A DNA stretch of 25,545 bases from GWF2-43-63 sp035390965. GTDB taxonomy: Bacteria > Bacteroidota > Bacteroidia > Bacteroidales > DTU049. The notes under the pieces were generated by a model. It was given only the letters and a program-made list of their open reading frames with translations, did not search any database and was not told the origin of the DNA. Of the stretch, positions 23,750 through 25,545 are shown piece by piece. The number at the start of each line of letters is the position of its first letter. The first letter of the stretch is position 1. Where the stretch lies: positions 1 to 25,545 of the forward strand of contig DAOPKE010000034.1 of the NCBI GenBank assembly GCA_035390965.1, written 5' to 3'. The position numbers and the translations under genes were made by a program.

Positions 23750-25528
23750 ATGCTCCGGGATGATAATGTTGTGCGGAAACCGGCTCTGTATCTGAAAAGG
23801 CTCATCAGACACAAGCAATTTGTGTTGCTGCTCAGTATTATGGTTGGGTTGGCGGCAGGTCTTGCTGCGGTTATTCTGAAAACTTCTGTACATTACATTG
23901 AGGCCTATGTCCGTGATCAGGCCAATGTGGATGCCGAAAATTTCTATTATCTGGTTTTACCTGTTCTGGGAATTCTGATTACGGTTTTTTTCACGGTGTA
24001 TATTGTAAAGGACGATATCAGTCATGGAGTATCAAAGATACTGCGAGCTTTATCGAAAGGCGAGTCACGGATGAAGCCACATTTTATGTATTCCGGGCTT
24101 GTAGGTTGTTCGGTTACAGCCGGAATGGGTGGTTCTGTAGGGATGGAGGCCCCGATTCTGGCAACAGGTGCGGCCATGGGATCCAATATTGGCGAATGGT
24201 TCGGGCAATCGCACCGCACCCGAATGCTGCTCATCGGCGCAGGCACAGCTGGTGCATTGGCAGCCATTTTCAAGGCACCCATTGCCGGTGTTATCTTTGC
24301 AATAGAAGTGTTGGCTCTCGAAGTTTCAGCTGCATCTATTATCCCTTTGCTTATCAGCGCTGTTACTGGTGCCCTGCTTTCTACTTTCATGCTTGGAAAA
24401 AACATTGAGTTCTATTTTTCCATTCAGGAACCGTTTGAATACAGAAATATTTTTTATTATGTTATTCTGGGTATTGTCTGCGGTCTTGTTTCAGTGTATT
24501 TTCTACGCACCAATAGCTGGATTGAAGGGGCTGTTCAAAAAATAAGGAAAAAAATCTGGCGTATTGTTATAGGTGGAGGCGCTGTTGGATTGCTCATATT
24601 TCTGTTTCCGCCACTGTACGGCGAGGGTTATGCTTTTATGCGCATGATTCTGAGCGGAAATGTTCATGATTTATCAAACAATTCTTTCTTTTATAACTTT
24701 GATGAAAATTCATGGATTTTTGTTGGATACCTTGGATTGATCCTGGTCTTGAAAGTTGCTGCCATGTCGCTGACAACTGGGTCTGGTGGAATCGGCGGAG
24801 CTTTTGCACCATCTTTGTTTATGGGGGGGATAACCGGAGCAGCTTTCGTTAAAGTTGTCAATTTGCTCGGTTTCACAACCATCATTCAATCAAATTTTAT
24901 TCTTGTTGGAATGGCTGGTTTAATTGCTGGAGTTATATCGGCTCCATTGACAGCCATATTTCTTATTGCAGAAATTACCGGTGGGTATGCCTTGTTTATT
25001 CCACTGATTGTAACATCAAGTATTGCGTATATGACAACGCGGCTCTGGGAGCCCTATTCCATTTATACGTCCCGATTGGCTGTGAGCGGTGAACTGGTTA
25101 CACATGATCGCGATAAATCGGCATTAACACTGCTTAGAGTGAATGAAGTGGTTGAAACTGATTTCAAAGTAGTTCATCCCGATCAGACTTTGCGCGATTT
25201 GGTGCAAGTGATTTCGGCTTCAAACCGCAACCTTTATCCGGTTGTTGATGAATACTGCAATTATCTTGGTGTGATTACGCTTGATTCTGTAAGGAAACTG
25301 ATGTTTGACCAATCGAAGTACGACACTGTTTTGTTGCGTAATCTGATGCAGAAAGCAAAGGAATCTGTATCACTCAATGATAATCTTGACACAGCCATGG
25401 GCAAATTCCGCAAAACAGGCTGGTACAATCTGCCTGTGCTGAATGGCGAGAAATATGTCGGATTTGTTTCGCGCTCAAATATTTTAATGATCTACCGGAA
25501 TAAAATCCGTGAGTTTTCTGCTGAGTGA
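23750..25528 (+). CDS. CLC-type anion channel or transporter with two CBS domains
   Basis: CLC proteins form dimers that pass chloride or other anions, either as channels or in exchange for protons. Residues about 20-440 hold the many membrane helices. GMEAP (131-135) replaces the usual GREGP and keeps the gating glutamate as E133. GGAFAPSLF (349-357) matches GIFAP. The first selectivity loop, GSGIP in CLC-ec1, reads SHGVS (91-95). Where CLC-ec1 has the inner proton glutamate E203 (IEE), this protein has IEV (V187), so proton coupling may differ. The anion-binding tyrosine is probably Y436 in EPYSIYT. Residues about 465-590 contain two CBS domains (LYPVVDEYCNYLGVITLDSV and WYNLPVLNGEKYVGFVSR), which usually sense adenine nucleotides. 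The length of 592 is normal. The gene has its own promoter, divergent from the M16 unit. Confidence 0.94.
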   Translation: MLRDDNVVRKPALYLKRLIRHKQFVLLLSIMVGLAAGLAAVILKTSVHYIEAYVRDQANVDAENFYYLVLPVLGILITVFFTVYIVKDDISHGVSKILRALSKGESRMKPHFMYSGLVGCSVTAGMGGSVGMEAPILATGAAMGSNIGEWFGQSHRTRMLLIGAGTAGALAAIFKAPIAGVIFAIEVLALEVSAASIIPLLISAVTGALLSTFMLGKNIEFYFSIQEPFEYRNIFYYVILGIVCGLVSVYFLRTNSWIEGAVQKIRKKIWRIVIGGGAVGLLIFLFPPLYGEGYAFMRMILSGNVHDLSNNSFFYNFDENSWIFVGYLGLILVLKVAAMSLTTGSGGIGGAFAPSLFMGGITGAAFVKVVNLLGFTTIIQSNFILVGMAGLIAGVISAPLTAIFLIAEITGGYALFIPLIVTSSIAYMTTRLWEPYSIYTSRLAVSGELVTHDRDKSALTLLRVNEVVETDFKVVHPDQTLRDLVQVISASNRNLYPVVDEYCNYLGVITLDSVRKLMFDQSKYDTVLLRNLMQKAKESVSLNDNLDTAMGKFRKTGWYNLPVLNGEKYVGFVSRSNILMIYRNKIREFSAE

Positions 25529-25545
25529 TAAAACTCCTCGAAGGG

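Overview
The window reads as chromosomal DNA of a Bacteroidota (Bacteroidetes) bacterium. Three lines of sequence evidence agree. Three large secreted proteins end in type IX secretion (T9SS) sorting domains. Lipoproteins are frequent. At least eleven exact copies of the Bacteroidota -7 promoter element TAnnTTTG lie just upstream of start codons, where Shine-Dalgarno sequences are mostly absent. I cannot fix the order or genus. No rRNA, tRNA, CRISPR array, transposase, integrase or phage gene was seen.

Layout. Positions 1-1076 (-) hold a GT4 glycosyltransferase cut by the left edge. A structured, gene-free stretch separates it from a small YhbP-like flavin-fold protein (1429-1854, +) and a B12-dependent class II ribonucleotide reductase (2073-4733, +). 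The reductase converges, across two perfect hairpins, on an ACE-like zinc peptidase lipoprotein (4851-6557, -). Next come an unrecognised lipoprotein with two C-terminal membrane helices (7021-7536, +) and epoxyqueuosine reductase QueG (7591-8511, -). Divergent from QueG is a secreted C69 dipeptidase (8639-10324, +). It is followed by two T9SS type A cargo proteins: an Asp-box beta-propeller (10599-13382) and a four-repeat fibronectin-type-III-like protein (13445-14917).

A 671-bp gene-free stretch (14918-15588) carries a family of short palindromes built on GACTCCGGAGGAGTC. Beyond it are a lipoprotein resembling DUF4249 proteins (15589-16668, -), a LutA-like CCG-domain Fe-S protein whose second half has lost two expected cysteines (16769-17536, -), and a small lipoprotein (17640-18323, +). 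A tight four-gene minus-strand unit runs from 23698 to 18405: catalytic M16 peptidase, non-catalytic M16 partner, T9SS type B FN3-like protein, and a lipoprotein with a regulatory-like beta domain. Divergent from it is a CLC-type anion transporter with two CBS domains (23750-25528, +).

Most genes look like ordinary housekeeping or cell-surface functions with their own short promoters. I did not find a clear new defence or mobile system. The best leads are the palindrome element at 15156-15377 with its alternative long stem, the degenerate LutA-like protein, the M16 pair joined to an exported adhesin-like gene, and the membrane-anchored orphan lipoprotein at 7021.
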